A program made the position numbers and the translations under genes. Of a DNA stretch of 52,123 nt, positions 25,639-33,250 are shown piece after piece. The stretch is from Pseudomonadota bacterium. Its GTDB lineage: Bacteria; Pseudomonadota; Gammaproteobacteria; Burkholderiales; Burkholderiaceae_C. The DNA lies in NCBI GenBank assembly GCA_020161215.1, contig JAIUOM010000013.1, positions 1-52,123 of the forward strand, read 5' to 3'. Positions within the stretch are counted from its first letter, which is position 1; every line of letters starts with the position of its first letter. The notes under the pieces are model-generated. The model worked only from the letters and a program-made list of their open reading frames with translations. It searched no databases and was not told the origin of the DNA.

Positions 25639-26409
25639 ATGATGCGAATTAGAACTCAGCCTACAACTTCTATCGCTACTTCCGATGAGCGCCGCATCTT
25701 GGTCCGTGGACAGGATCTGGTACAGGACCTGATTGGCCAGGTGAGCTTCACCGAGATGTTCCTACTGCAATTGACCGGAAAGCGGCCGCCTAAGGCTCAC
25801 GTCCGTATCCTCGATGCAGTACTGACTACGTTGATGGAGCACGGTATTACACCCAGCGTAATCGCCTCTCGGCTGATTTATCATTCCGCGCCGGACGCAT
25901 TACAAGCAAGCGTTGCCGCAGGTTTGCTGGGTGTGGGCTCCACATTCATCGGCACTATGGAAGGCTGCGCGGCTGATTTGGAAGAGGTCTTGTCGGCACC
26001 GGAAGGTATGGGAGAACGAGCATACGCTATTGTGCAGCGCTACAGGAATTCTGGCAAACCGGTTCATGGATTCGGCCATCCACTCCACAAACCGGACGAC
26101 CCTCGCGCCGCATGTCTGCTGGCCATAGCCGAGAATGAGGGCGTCGAGGGACGCCACATCGCGGCGTTGAGAGTGCTCGCCACACAGGTGGATGAAATCT
26201 ACGGTCACCACATTACGATCAATGCGACAGGCGCTTCTGCAGCACTTCTGGGCGAGATCAATATTCCACAAAAGATAATGCGCGGAGTCGCTGTGGTCAG
26301 CCGATCTGCCGGACTGGTGGGGCACATCTGGGAGGAAAGTCAGAACCCGTCGGCAGCCTTTATTTGGCAAACGGTGGACGAAGCCATTCCTTTTAAAGCA
26401 CAAGACTGA
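25639..26409 (+). CDS. Citryl-CoA lyase-like protein (short citrate-synthase fold)
   Basis: 256 residues, about the length of citryl-CoA lyase and of the citrate-synthase-like domain of ATP-citrate lyase, much shorter than citrate synthase. GFGHPLHKPDDPRA (His147) matches the GFGHR...DPR region of citrate synthase. By eye the other two catalytic positions differ: FIGTMEGCA replaces LHGGANEA (His lost) and ITINATGAS replaces the NVDFYSG Asp with Asn195. It would cleave a 3-hydroxy-3-carboxyacyl-CoA into acetyl-CoA (or a homologue) and a 2-oxo acid, following the ligase. Seventeen bases separate it from the ligase; GAGGAA precedes the start (ATG 25639 or 25642). Confidence 0.85.
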   Translation: MMRIRTQPTTSIATSDERRILVRGQDLVQDLIGQVSFTEMFLLQLTGKRPPKAHVRILDAVLTTLMEHGITPSVIASRLIYHSAPDALQASVAAGLLGVGSTFIGTMEGCAADLEEVLSAPEGMGERAYAIVQRYRNSGKPVHGFGHPLHKPDDPRAACLLAIAENEGVEGRHIAALRVLATQVDEIYGHHITINATGASAALLGEINIPQKIMRGVAVVSRSAGLVGHIWEESQNPSAAFIWQTVDEAIPFKAQD

Positions 26410-26447
26410 TACTGGACACGTACCGTGTTGATCAGAATGCTCCGGTG

Positions 26448-27257
26448 TCACACCCCCAGGTGCTGTGTCATCAACTCGGGCTGTGCACGAATCTGTTCTG
26501 AGCTGCCGTCGAACACCACCTCGCCTTTAACTAGGATGACGTTGCGGTCGGTGACGCGGGTGACGTGCTTCCAGTTCTTGTCGACAATGATGCTGCTGAT
26601 GCCGCTTTGGCGGATGACGTCGCAGATGCGCCAGATCTCGCGCGCGATCAGTGGCGCCAGGCCTTCGGTGGCTTCGTCGAGGATCAGCACGTCGGGGTTG
26701 GTCATCAGCGCGCGGCCAATGGTCAGCATCTGCTGCTCGCCGCCCGACAGCTGCTGGCCACCGTGGTTCAGGCGCTCCTGCAGGCGCGGGAAGGTTTCCA
26801 GCACGCGCTCGTAGGTCCAGTCGCGCTGGCCATGCGTGCCGGCGCGCGCGGCCATCACCAGGTTTTCGCGCACGCTCAGGTTGCCGAAGATGCCACGGCC
26901 CTCGGGCACGTAGGCGATGCCCAGCTGCGCCACCTCGTAGGGCGGGCGCCGGGTCATGGGGCGGCCCTTGATCAGCACGCCGCCGGCGCGCGGCTTGACC
27001 AGGCCCATGATGGATTTCAGCAGGGTGCTCTTGCCCATGCCGTTGCGCCCCATCAGGCCGATGGTTTCGCCGCGCCGCACCTCGAAATGGATGCCGCGCA
27101 GGATGTGGCTGGCACCGTAGTAGGTGTGCAGGTCGATGGCGTGGATCAGCAGTTCCGGATCGCCCTCGGGCCGCGCGGGGGTTTCGCCGTCGCGCGGACG
27201 CGGCGACAGCGGGTTGTTCGGGTCGTCCTGGACGTTGGCGTTGGAGGCGGTGGCCAT
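26448..27257 (-). CDS. livF: Branched-chain amino acid-type ABC transporter ATPase LivF (chimeric 3' end)
   Basis: 269-residue ABC ATPase: Walker A GRNGMGKST, signature LSGGEQQM, Walker B DVLILDEATEGLAP. It has an N-terminal extension of about 35 polar residues before the usual LivF start. The last 85 bases differ from the native tail preserved at 12347-12431, with less GC-rich codons, while the protein end PELMTQHLGV stays intact; the gene thus appears completed by island DNA. ATG 27257 follows the livG stop by two bases, with GAGGAG upstream. Cytoplasmic energiser of the livJHMGF importer; the specific ligand is unknown. Confidence 0.95.
   Translation of the reverse strand: MATASNANVQDDPNNPLSPRPRDGETPARPEGDPELLIHAIDLHTYYGASHILRGIHFEVRRGETIGLMGRNGMGKSTLLKSIMGLVKPRAGGVLIKGRPMTRRPPYEVAQLGIAYVPEGRGIFGNLSVRENLVMAARAGTHGQRDWTYERVLETFPRLQERLNHGGQQLSGGEQQMLTIGRALMTNPDVLILDEATEGLAPLIAREIWRICDVIRQSGISSIIVDKNWKHVTRVTDRNVILVKGEVVFDGSSEQIRAQPELMTQHLGV
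26533..26594 (-). repeat. Right junction repeat (attR-like) inside livF
   Basis: 62-bp block matching 12432-12493 with one mismatch; the first 53 bases are identical. It lies 85 bases from the livF stop, the same distance as in the left remnant. Confidence 0.85.
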
Positions 27258-27259
27258 GT

Positions 27260-28021
27260 TCAGTGCTCCTCGCCAAGGTAGGCCGCTTGCACGCCGCGGT
27301 CGGCGCGGATCGCCTCGGGCTCGCCGCTGGCGATGACCACGCCGTTGACCATCACCGTCAGGTGGTCGGCCAGGGTGAAGATGGCGTCGATGTCGTGCTC
27401 TACCAGCATCATGGCGTGCTGGGCCTTGAGGCGCAGCAGCAAGCCGACCATGCTTTCGGCTTCGGCCACGCCCATGCCGGCCAAGGGCTCGTCGAGCAGC
27501 AGCACCCGCGGCGCGGTGGCCAGGGTCATGGCGATCTCCAGCTGGCGTTGCTCGCCGTGGCTCGCGGCGCCAGCGATCTCGTGGCGGCGCGCGGCGAGGC
27601 CGGCCAGCTCCAGCGCGTGCTCGGCGCGTTCGTTCACCGCGCGGTTGCTGGCGGCGCGGCCGAGCCAGCGCCACGGGTTCCAGGGCTGCTGGGCGGCGCG
27701 CGACTGCGCCGCCAGACGGATGTTTTCCCACACCGTGAAGCTGGGGAAGATGTTGGTCTTCTGGTAGCTGCGGCCCAGGCCCTTGCGCGAGATCTGCTCG
27801 GGCGAGGCGCGGGTGATGTCGTGCCGGCCCAGGGTGATGACGCCGGAGGTGGGCGGCAGATCGCCTGACAGCAGGTTGGTCAGCGTCGATTTGCCGGCGC
27901 CGTTCGGGCCGATCACGCAATGGATGCGGCCCTGCCACAGCTCGACCGACACTTCATTGACGGCCGCCAGGCCGCCGAATTTCTTGGTCAGGTTCCGGGC
28001 GCTGAGCAGCACTTCACTCAT
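27260..28021 (-). CDS. livG: Branched-chain amino acid-type ABC transporter ATPase LivG
   Basis: 253 residues with Walker A GPNGAGKST, the LivG-type long insert, signature ASHGEQRQLEIAM and Walker B RVLLLDEPLAGM, plus the H-loop LVEHDID. It overlaps livM's stop by 8 bases and is followed by livF after two bases, so it belongs to the livJHMGF operon. Pairs with LivF to power uptake through LivH/LivM. Confidence 0.96.
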   Translation of the reverse strand: MSEVLLSARNLTKKFGGLAAVNEVSVELWQGRIHCVIGPNGAGKSTLTNLLSGDLPPTSGVITLGRHDITRASPEQISRKGLGRSYQKTNIFPSFTVWENIRLAAQSRAAQQPWNPWRWLGRAASNRAVNERAEHALELAGLAARRHEIAGAASHGEQRQLEIAMTLATAPRVLLLDEPLAGMGVAEAESMVGLLLRLKAQHAMMLVEHDIDAIFTLADHLTVMVNGVVIASGEPEAIRADRGVQAAYLGEEH

Positions 28022-29042
28022 GACCGCTTCCCTTGCGCGCGCCCAGGCGACTCAGCAACCCCAGCAGGCCGCGCGGCGCGAACACCACCACGCCCACTAT
28101 GAACAGGCCCATCCACAGCTGCCAGTGCTTGCCGATCCTGAAGTCGCCCACGGTGGGCAAATCCTTGAACAGCTCCAGCATGAACTCGAACGCGAAGGCG
28201 CCGACGATGGCGCCGGCGAAGTTGCCCATGCCGCCCAGGATCACCATCATGATGGCGTGCGCGCTCATGTGGAAACCCATCAGCTCGGGGTTCACGAAGC
28301 CGGTCTGCGCGCCCCACAGGTAGCCGGCCAGGCCCGCCAGCGCGCCGGCCAGGGTGAAGGCCGTCAGCTTGTAGCCGAAGCTGCCATAACCCACCGCGCG
28401 CATGCGGTGCTCGTTGACCCGGATGCCCGCCAGCGCCCGGCCGAAGGGGCTCCAGAGCACGCGGCGCAGAAAGGCGTACACGACCAACAAGCAAGCCAGC
28501 ACGAAGTAGTAGAAGGTGCGCTTGTTCTCCAGGTCGACGAAGCCGGCGTCGGGCTTGAAGTAGATGTACACGCCGTCCGAGCCGCCCAGCTTCAGCGCGG
28601 CGTCGCCGAACAGCTTGATCTCCTTGTTGTCGAACACCAGGTAGAACAGCATCTGCGCGAACGCCATCGTCACCATGATGAAGTAGATGCCACGCGTGCG
28701 CACCACGAAGAAGCCGATGATCAACGCCGCCAGCCCCGCCGCCGCCACCGCCAGCGGCATGGACCACCACAGGCTGACCGCCGCGCTGTCGGAGGAGGCC
28801 AGCGCCAGCGCGTAACCCCCCAGGCCAAAGAAGGCAGCGTGGCCCAGCGAGACCAGGCCGGTCACGCCCTGCAGCAGATCCAGGCTCATGGCGAAGATGG
28901 CCAGGATCATCATGCGCGTGACCATCTGCTGGTAGAACTCGCTGCCGAAGAAGGGAAACGCCGCCAGCGCCAGCAGGCCCAGCACCAGCACCAGCTGCAC
29001 GCTGCGGGGCAAGGTCTCGAGGTGGGGTTGCGGAGCGCTCAT
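28014..29042 (-). CDS. livM: Branched-chain amino acid-type ABC transporter permease LivM
   Basis: 342-residue inner-membrane permease with about 8-10 hydrophobic segments and the family pattern GVTGLVSLGHAAFFGLGGYA and the cytoplasmic FGRALAGIRVNEHRMRAVGY EAA-like loop. ATG 29042 gives a normal N-terminus (MSAPQPHLETLPRSVQL). The frame stays open upstream through the 84-bp tandem array, which would add a repetitive Arg/Pro-rich leader; that is considered an artefact of the repeat being a multiple of three. Its ATG overlaps the stop of the array ORF. Confidence 0.94.
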   Translation of the reverse strand: MSAPQPHLETLPRSVQLVLVLGLLALAAFPFFGSEFYQQMVTRMMILAIFAMSLDLLQGVTGLVSLGHAAFFGLGGYALALASSDSAAVSLWWSMPLAVAAAGLAALIIGFFVVRTRGIYFIMVTMAFAQMLFYLVFDNKEIKLFGDAALKLGGSDGVYIYFKPDAGFVDLENKRTFYYFVLACLLVVYAFLRRVLWSPFGRALAGIRVNEHRMRAVGYGSFGYKLTAFTLAGALAGLAGYLWGAQTGFVNPELMGFHMSAHAIMMVILGGMGNFAGAIVGAFAFEFMLELFKDLPTVGDFRIGKHWQLWMGLFIVGVVVFAPRGLLGLLSRLGARKGSGHE

Positions 29043-29383
29043 GAGCCGCCGCCCGGCCGCCCGAAGGCGGCGAAGGCCCCCTCGGGGGGCAGCGAACCAC
29101 ACGAAGTGGGGAGCGTGGGGGCCAATGAGCCGCCGCCCGGCCGCCCGAAGGCGGCGAAGGCCCCCTCGGGGGGCAGCGAACCACAAGAAGTGGGGAGCGT
29201 GGGGGCCAATGAGCCGCCGTCCGGCCGCCCGAAGGCGGCGAAGGCTCCCTCGGGGGGCAGCGAACCACACGAAGTGGGGAGCGTGTGGGCCAATGAGCGG
29301 CCGCCCGGCCGCCCGAAGGCGGCGAAGGCCCCCTCGGGGGGCAGCGAACCACACGAAGTGGGGAGCGTGTGGGCCAGTTTCAT
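29039..29383 (-). CDS. Small repeat-encoded ORF bridging livH and livM (doubtful gene)
   Basis: 114 codons: MKLAH leader and four near-identical 28-residue units (LPTSCGSLPPEGAFAAFGRP core). Its ATG overlaps the livH stop and its TGA overlaps the livM ATG as ATGA, so ribosomes could pass from livH to livM through it. It is entirely made of the 84-bp tandem array. No known domain and no signal peptide. It could be a coding accident of the repeat whose effect is translational coupling rather than a useful protein. Confidence 0.35.
   Translation of the reverse strand: MKLAHTLPTSCGSLPPEGAFAAFGRPGGRSLAHTLPTSCGSLPPEGAFAAFGRPDGGSLAPTLPTSCGSLPPEGAFAAFGRPGGGSLAPTLPTSCGSLPPEGAFAAFGRPGGGS
29041..29376. 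repeat. Four tandem copies of an 84-bp unit filling the livH-livM gap
   Basis: Units start with ATGAGC at 29041, 29125, 29209 and 29293, a constant 84-bp period, with only a few differences between copies. Each holds the palindromic GCCCCCTCGGGGGGC and a CGCC/GGCG-rich stem region. The array occupies essentially the whole intergenic space of the liv operon. Confidence 0.95.
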
Positions 29384-30243
29384 TGCTTGAACAGTCCTTC
29401 AGGTTTCCACAGCAGCACGGCCGCCATCAGCATGTACACCAGCATGCCCGCCACCTGGGGCAGCAGCACCTTGCCGAAGGTGTCGACAAAGCCCACCAGC
29501 AGCGCCGCGATGAGCGCGCCGCGCACCGAACCAATGCCGCCGATCACCACCACCACGAAGCACATGATCAGCACCGACGAGCCCATGCCCGGGTACACGC
29601 TGGAGATGGGCGAGGCGATCATGCCCGCCACCGTGGCCAGCGCCACGCCGATGGCGAACACCACGGCGTGGATCAGCTTGATGTTGATGCCCAGCGACTC
29701 GGTCATGTCGCGGTTGAAGGCGCCGGCGCGGATCTTCATCCCCAGGCGTGTCTTGCCGATCAGCAGGTACAGGCCGATGGCCAGCAGCACGCACACGCCC
29801 ATCATGAACAGGCGGTAGACGGGGTAGGACAGCGTCTCGGTGAGCGGGATCGAGCCGGCCAACGGCGCCGGAATGGTCACCCCGTGCACGTCGTCGCCCC
29901 ACAGCAGCGAACGCATTTCCTCGAAGATGTAGATCAGGCCGAAGGTCATCAGCACCTGGTCGAGGTGGTCGCGGTGGTAGAAGTGGCGAAACAGCACGCG
30001 CTCCAACACCAGCCCGAACAGCACCGACAGCAGCGTGCCGACCGCGATCGCGGCGGTGAAGCTGCCCAACTGGCTTGACAGCGAGAACGCCAGGTACGCG
30101 CCCAGCATGTAGAAGCTGCCGTGCGCCAGGTTCACCACCCCCATGATGCCGAAGATCAGCGTCAGGCCGGCGGCCAGCATGAACAGCAGCAGCCCGTACT
30201 GCACGCTGTTGAGCGTCTGGATCAGGAAAGTGGCGAAGTCCAT
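29380..30243 (-). CDS. livH: Branched-chain amino acid-type ABC transporter permease LivH
   Basis: 287 residues, strongly hydrophobic, with the LivH pattern GLTLIFGIMGVVNLAHGSFYMLGAY near the N-terminus (cited as GLTLIFGIMGVVNLAHGSFY), the GMKIRAGAFNRDMTESLGIN cytoplasmic loop and a final FVVVVIGGIGSVRGALIAAL segment. Forms the transmembrane channel with LivM. It is separated from livJ by 172 bases containing the 111-bp repeat, and its stop overlaps the small array ORF that leads into livM. Confidence 0.95.
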   Translation of the reverse strand: MDFATFLIQTLNSVQYGLLLFMLAAGLTLIFGIMGVVNLAHGSFYMLGAYLAFSLSSQLGSFTAAIAVGTLLSVLFGLVLERVLFRHFYHRDHLDQVLMTFGLIYIFEEMRSLLWGDDVHGVTIPAPLAGSIPLTETLSYPVYRLFMMGVCVLLAIGLYLLIGKTRLGMKIRAGAFNRDMTESLGINIKLIHAVVFAIGVALATVAGMIASPISSVYPGMGSSVLIMCFVVVVIGGIGSVRGALIAALLVGFVDTFGKVLLPQVAGMLVYMLMAAVLLWKPEGLFKQ

Positions 30244-30285
30244 GAGCGAGCGGCCAGAGAAAGAATCAGCCCAATAAATCAGATG

Positions 30286-30396
30286 GCCGCGGAGCAGGCC
30301 GAACCAGCGAACGCCGTGGAAGGGCTTGGCCCGCCCACTGGCGTTGTACCCCTCCGGTACGAGAGGGTGGAAAGCGCGTCAGCGCCTCAGAGGGGT
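30286..30396 (-). repeat. 111-bp hairpin-rich dispersed repeat, copy 2 (livJ-livH gap)
   Basis: Ungapped match to 10040-10150. It lies 19 bases beyond the livJ stop and 42 bases before the livH start, in the same orientation relative to the upstream gene as copy 1. The stems could stabilise the livJ 3' end and lower read-through into livH. Confidence 0.8.
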
Positions 30397-30415
30397 GACA
30401 CCCCTGCCGGTGGTG

Positions 30416-31621
30416 TCATCCTAATTTACAACCGGCCCCCGAATCCGCCAAGGCCTTGGCTGCCACGCCCAGCACTTTATTGTCGCCCTTCTCGACCACG
30501 CGCAGGTAGATGTCCTGCACCGGGTTGTGCGCACGGCTCATGGTCCACTTGCCGCGCGGGCTGTCGATGGAGGCGCCTTCCATGGCTTTGTACAGCGCCG
30601 CCTTCTTGCTCATGTCGCCCTGCACGGCGGCCAGGCCCTGCAGCAGCAACTGGCCGCTGTCGTAGCCCTGCACCGCGTATACGTCGGGCTGCAGCTTGAA
30701 TTCCTTGGCGTAGGCGGTGCGGAACTGCTTGTTGCGCGGCAGGTCCAGCGAATCGGCGTAGTGCAGGGTGGACATCACGCCTTCGGCGGCGGGGCCGGCG
30801 GCGTCCAGCACGCCCTCGGTGAGAAAGCCCGAGCCCCACAGGGGAATCTTGCCCTGCAGGCCGGCGGCGGCGTAGTCCTTCATGAACTTGGCGGCACCGG
30901 CGCCGGCAAAGAAGCAGGCCACGGCGTCGGGTTTGAGGGCCGCGATCTCGGTCAGCAAGGCCTGGAATTCGACGTTCGGGAAGGGCAGGCCCAACTCCTT
31001 GACGATGGTGCCACCGGCCTTGGTGTAGCTTTCCTTGAAGCCCTCGAACGCTTCGTCGCCCGCGGCGTACTTCCAGGTGATCCAGACGGCCTTTTTCAAG
31101 CCCTTGTCCATCATCGGCTTGCCCAGACCCATGGTCGGCTGGCTGTTGGTGAAGCTGGTGCGGAACACGTTGGGCGCGCACAGCGCGCGCGTGGCGGCCA
31201 GCACGCCGGCATTGGGGATGATGCTGAGCACACCGGTGTCGCGCGCGACTTTCTGGATGCCCATCTGCACGCCCGAGTGCACGGTGCCGATGATCACGTC
31301 GACCTTGTCGCGCTGCACCAGTTTTTGTGCGTTCTCGACGCCCTTGGACGGCTCGGACTCGTCGTCCACCTTGAACCACTCGATATCGCGTCCGCCCAGC
31401 TTGCCACCTTTCTCGGCGATGGCCATGCGCACCCCGTTCTCGATGGCCACGCCCAGCTGCGCATAGGTGCCGGTGTAGGGCAACATGAAGCCCACCCTCA
31501 GCTTGCTGCCCTGGGCGCGCGCGATCTCGGGCAACAGCAGGCCGGTGGAGCTGGCGCCAACCACGGCGGCGCTGCGCGAAAGCATGAGGCGGCGGCTGAG
31601 GCCACGGGGTGAAGCGTTCAT
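30416..31621 (-). CDS. livJ: Branched-chain amino acid-type ABC transporter substrate-binding protein LivJ
   Basis: 401-residue periplasmic binding protein. Leader MNASPRGLSRRLMLSRSAAV carries an RR pair, compatible with Sec or Tat export, and the mature part begins near AQGSKLRVGFMLPYTGTYAQ, the type-1 periplasmic-fold start. Family features GKLGGRDIEW and DVIIGTVHSGVQMG follow. First gene of the livJ-H-M-G-F operon. The ligand could be an amino acid, amide or aromatic acid; proximity to pobA before the island inserted (pobR would have been the convergent neighbour of livF) makes aromatic-acid uptake a fair guess only. Confidence 0.94.
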   Translation of the reverse strand: MNASPRGLSRRLMLSRSAAVVGASSTGLLLPEIARAQGSKLRVGFMLPYTGTYAQLGVAIENGVRMAIAEKGGKLGGRDIEWFKVDDESEPSKGVENAQKLVQRDKVDVIIGTVHSGVQMGIQKVARDTGVLSIIPNAGVLAATRALCAPNVFRTSFTNSQPTMGLGKPMMDKGLKKAVWITWKYAAGDEAFEGFKESYTKAGGTIVKELGLPFPNVEFQALLTEIAALKPDAVACFFAGAGAAKFMKDYAAAGLQGKIPLWGSGFLTEGVLDAAGPAAEGVMSTLHYADSLDLPRNKQFRTAYAKEFKLQPDVYAVQGYDSGQLLLQGLAAVQGDMSKKAALYKAMEGASIDSPRGKWTMSRAHNPVQDIYLRVVEKGDNKVLGVAAKALADSGAGCKLG

Positions 31622-31720
31622 CGGGCAACTCCTTTAGATGTCAAGTAATCGAGGCATTGTGAGCCAGTTTCGGCGCCACCGGTCCCCCGGCTTTCCCTAG
31701 CGCGGAGGCTGCCATGCGGC

Positions 31721-31774
31721 CTGAAAACATGAATTAAAATGCCTATTCGCAGGCAGTATAGTTCTTGTTTTCAG
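31721..31774. promoter_or_regulatory. 54-bp AT-rich imperfect palindrome upstream of livJ
   Basis: Concentric arms: CTGAAAACA (31721-31729) with TGTTTTCAG (31766-31774) and GCCT (31741-31744) with AGGC (31751-31754), sharing the same centre. 7 of the 11 intervening pairs also match. It lies 100 bases upstream of livJ in otherwise GC-rich DNA; it may be an operator, or a terminator or small repeat element. Confidence 0.5.
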
Positions 31775-31849
31775 CCCGGAGGCTAGGGTTTACCCAAGGG
31801 CATGAGGGCTGCCGCCGCCCCAGCCGCCCCTGGGCGGGGTGGGCCGAGT

Positions 31850-32941
31850 TCAGACCTGGAACAGCGCGGCCAATTGCTTGCGGTCGCGCCGGTCCTTCCA
31901 GTGCCAGACTTCGCGGCCTTCCAGGCTGAATGGGCCCCAGACGGCGATGCCTTGCCCGTCGCCGCAGCCCATCACACGCAGCCGCGACACATCCAGCGGT
32001 GCCTTGCGGAACGAGCCGCCATCCAGCGCGGTGCGCAGATTGGCTTCCAGCACCGGCCCGACTTCCGGGGGCGCATCCGGAGGCACGATGAACACCTGGC
32101 GGTGGCTGTTGCTCTGCAGGCGGGGGTTGACCAGCGGCTGGCCCAGTTCGTCGGCCTCCAGGCCGGCGTTCAGCAGCCAGGCCGGCAGATCGGCGCCGCC
32201 GGCCACCAGGGGGGCGTCGCACTGCAGGCTGGCGCCACTGGCCAGTTGCAGGCTGGCACCGTCCAGGCTGAGGCAACTGTCTTGCAGCACGGTGATGTGC
32301 AGCGCCTTCAGCCGCGCCAGCGCGCGCCGTTGCAGCGGCGCCGGCTGGTCGCCCAGCAGCGGCGCCTGGCCTGCCACCAGGGTCACCCGGCTGCCGTGCG
32401 GCGCCGTCAGCGCGTGCGCCGCGGCCAGTGCCAGTTCCACGCCGGCCACGCCGTCGCCGATCACGGCCACCTGCAGCGCCCGCTCGCGCGCCAGCGCCAG
32501 CAGTTGCGGCCACAGTTGCACGAAGGTTTCCAGCGGGTGCACGAACAGCGCGTTGCGCCGCGCGCCCGGTATCAGCGCGTCGATCCGCTCGCGGTCGGCG
32601 GCCGGCTCGACATCGATCGACAGCACGTCGTAGCCCAGCGCGTCCTGGCTGGACAGCTGCACCCGGCGTGTCACCGGGTCGAGTCCGAGCACGTGGGCGG
32701 GCACGAACTGCGCGCCGCTGGCTTCGATCAGCGCGTCCAACGGCACCCGGACGTCGTCCAGCGCGTACTCGCCGGCGACGTGGCCGGCCAGCATGCTACT
32801 TTCGATGTAGTGGGGGTGCGACGCGACCAGGCTGATGGACAACTCGCCCGTGCGCTGCCGCGCCAGGCCCTTGAGCACCTGCAAGTGCGATCGACCCGCG
32901 CCCAGCAGAACCAGGTGCTTGCGTGAGGGGTTCACGGACAT
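31850..32941 (-). CDS. FAD/NAD(P)-dependent oxidoreductase of the type fused to or paired with SelD
   Basis: 363-residue pyridine nucleotide-disulfide oxidoreductase family protein. FAD-binding start HLVLLGAGRSHLQVLKGLA, second dinucleotide fold VAVIGDGVAGVELALAAA, and late MGCGDGQGIAVWGPFSLEG. The GAGRSHLQVL opening is typical of the NDH-2-like group found as the N-terminal partner of selenophosphate synthetase (the TIGR03169-type subfamily, from memory). No redox-active CxxC is visible, as in that group. selD itself is in this window at 44.9 kb but not adjacent. Exact electron donor/acceptor unknown. Confidence 0.82.
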   Translation of the reverse strand: MSVNPSRKHLVLLGAGRSHLQVLKGLARQRTGELSISLVASHPHYIESSMLAGHVAGEYALDDVRVPLDALIEASGAQFVPAHVLGLDPVTRRVQLSSQDALGYDVLSIDVEPAADRERIDALIPGARRNALFVHPLETFVQLWPQLLALARERALQVAVIGDGVAGVELALAAAHALTAPHGSRVTLVAGQAPLLGDQPAPLQRRALARLKALHITVLQDSCLSLDGASLQLASGASLQCDAPLVAGGADLPAWLLNAGLEADELGQPLVNPRLQSNSHRQVFIVPPDAPPEVGPVLEANLRTALDGGSFRKAPLDVSRLRVMGCGDGQGIAVWGPFSLEGREVWHWKDRRDRKQLAALFQV

Positions 32942-33250
32942 GGGGCCGAGTGTAGCGTCCTGCCCGGGGCTGGCATCGTCGGGTCAGGCGAACGGGTGTC
33001 GTGGGGCGGCCGCATGAGGAGGGGCTCAAGCATGAGATCGGATTCGGTCGGGCGACTTCTGCGCGGCGCAACCGTCGGAGCGGGCGGTCCGGGTGGACCC
33101 GCACGCCCTCGTCTTCCGGGGTAGGGCTCGCCGGCTCGTACTGGGGCGCCGCTTCCCTGGCGAAGATACTCGTGCCGATCTGTGATTGAATACCGCGCAA
33201 CGCACCACAGCCCAAGCCAGTCTTTCGGTCCCTACAGCCACGGCGTCAAC
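32942..33250. other. Intergenic region between divergent oxidoreductase and sensor kinase genes
   Basis: 309 bases. It should hold promoters for both flanking genes, but I see no strong -35/-10 pair, repeat or credible small ORF. A GTG at 33182 is in frame with the kinase and would add 23 polar residues. Confidence 0.5.

Larger units (their letters stand above)
12432..26594. mobile_element. Genomic island inserted in the 3' end of livF, carrying two catabolic modules
   Basis: About 14.1 kb bounded by a 62-bp direct repeat that is part of livF. The left side has only the native livF tail; the right side has a complete livF whose last 85 bases differ from that tail and have a lower GC look. 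This is the pattern expected from a single crossover between livF and a circular molecule carrying a related livF 3' end. Island DNA is visibly less GC-rich than its surroundings (row 24601-24660 is 31/60 GC) and contains an IS remnant. No integrase or conjugation gene is present, so the mechanism is inference. Confidence 0.72.

Noticed and set aside
12432-26594. Prophage or ICE
   Set aside because: No integrase, structural, relaxase or conjugation genes are visible; only the junction repeat and an IS remnant suggest mobility.
28014-29354. LivM with a 104-residue repetitive N-terminal extension
   Set aside because: The extension is just the 84-bp array read in frame; ATG 29042 gives the family-typical N-terminus.
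29041-29376. CRISPR-like array
   Set aside because: Units are adjacent with no unique spacers, and all 84 bases are repeated; it is a plain tandem repeat.
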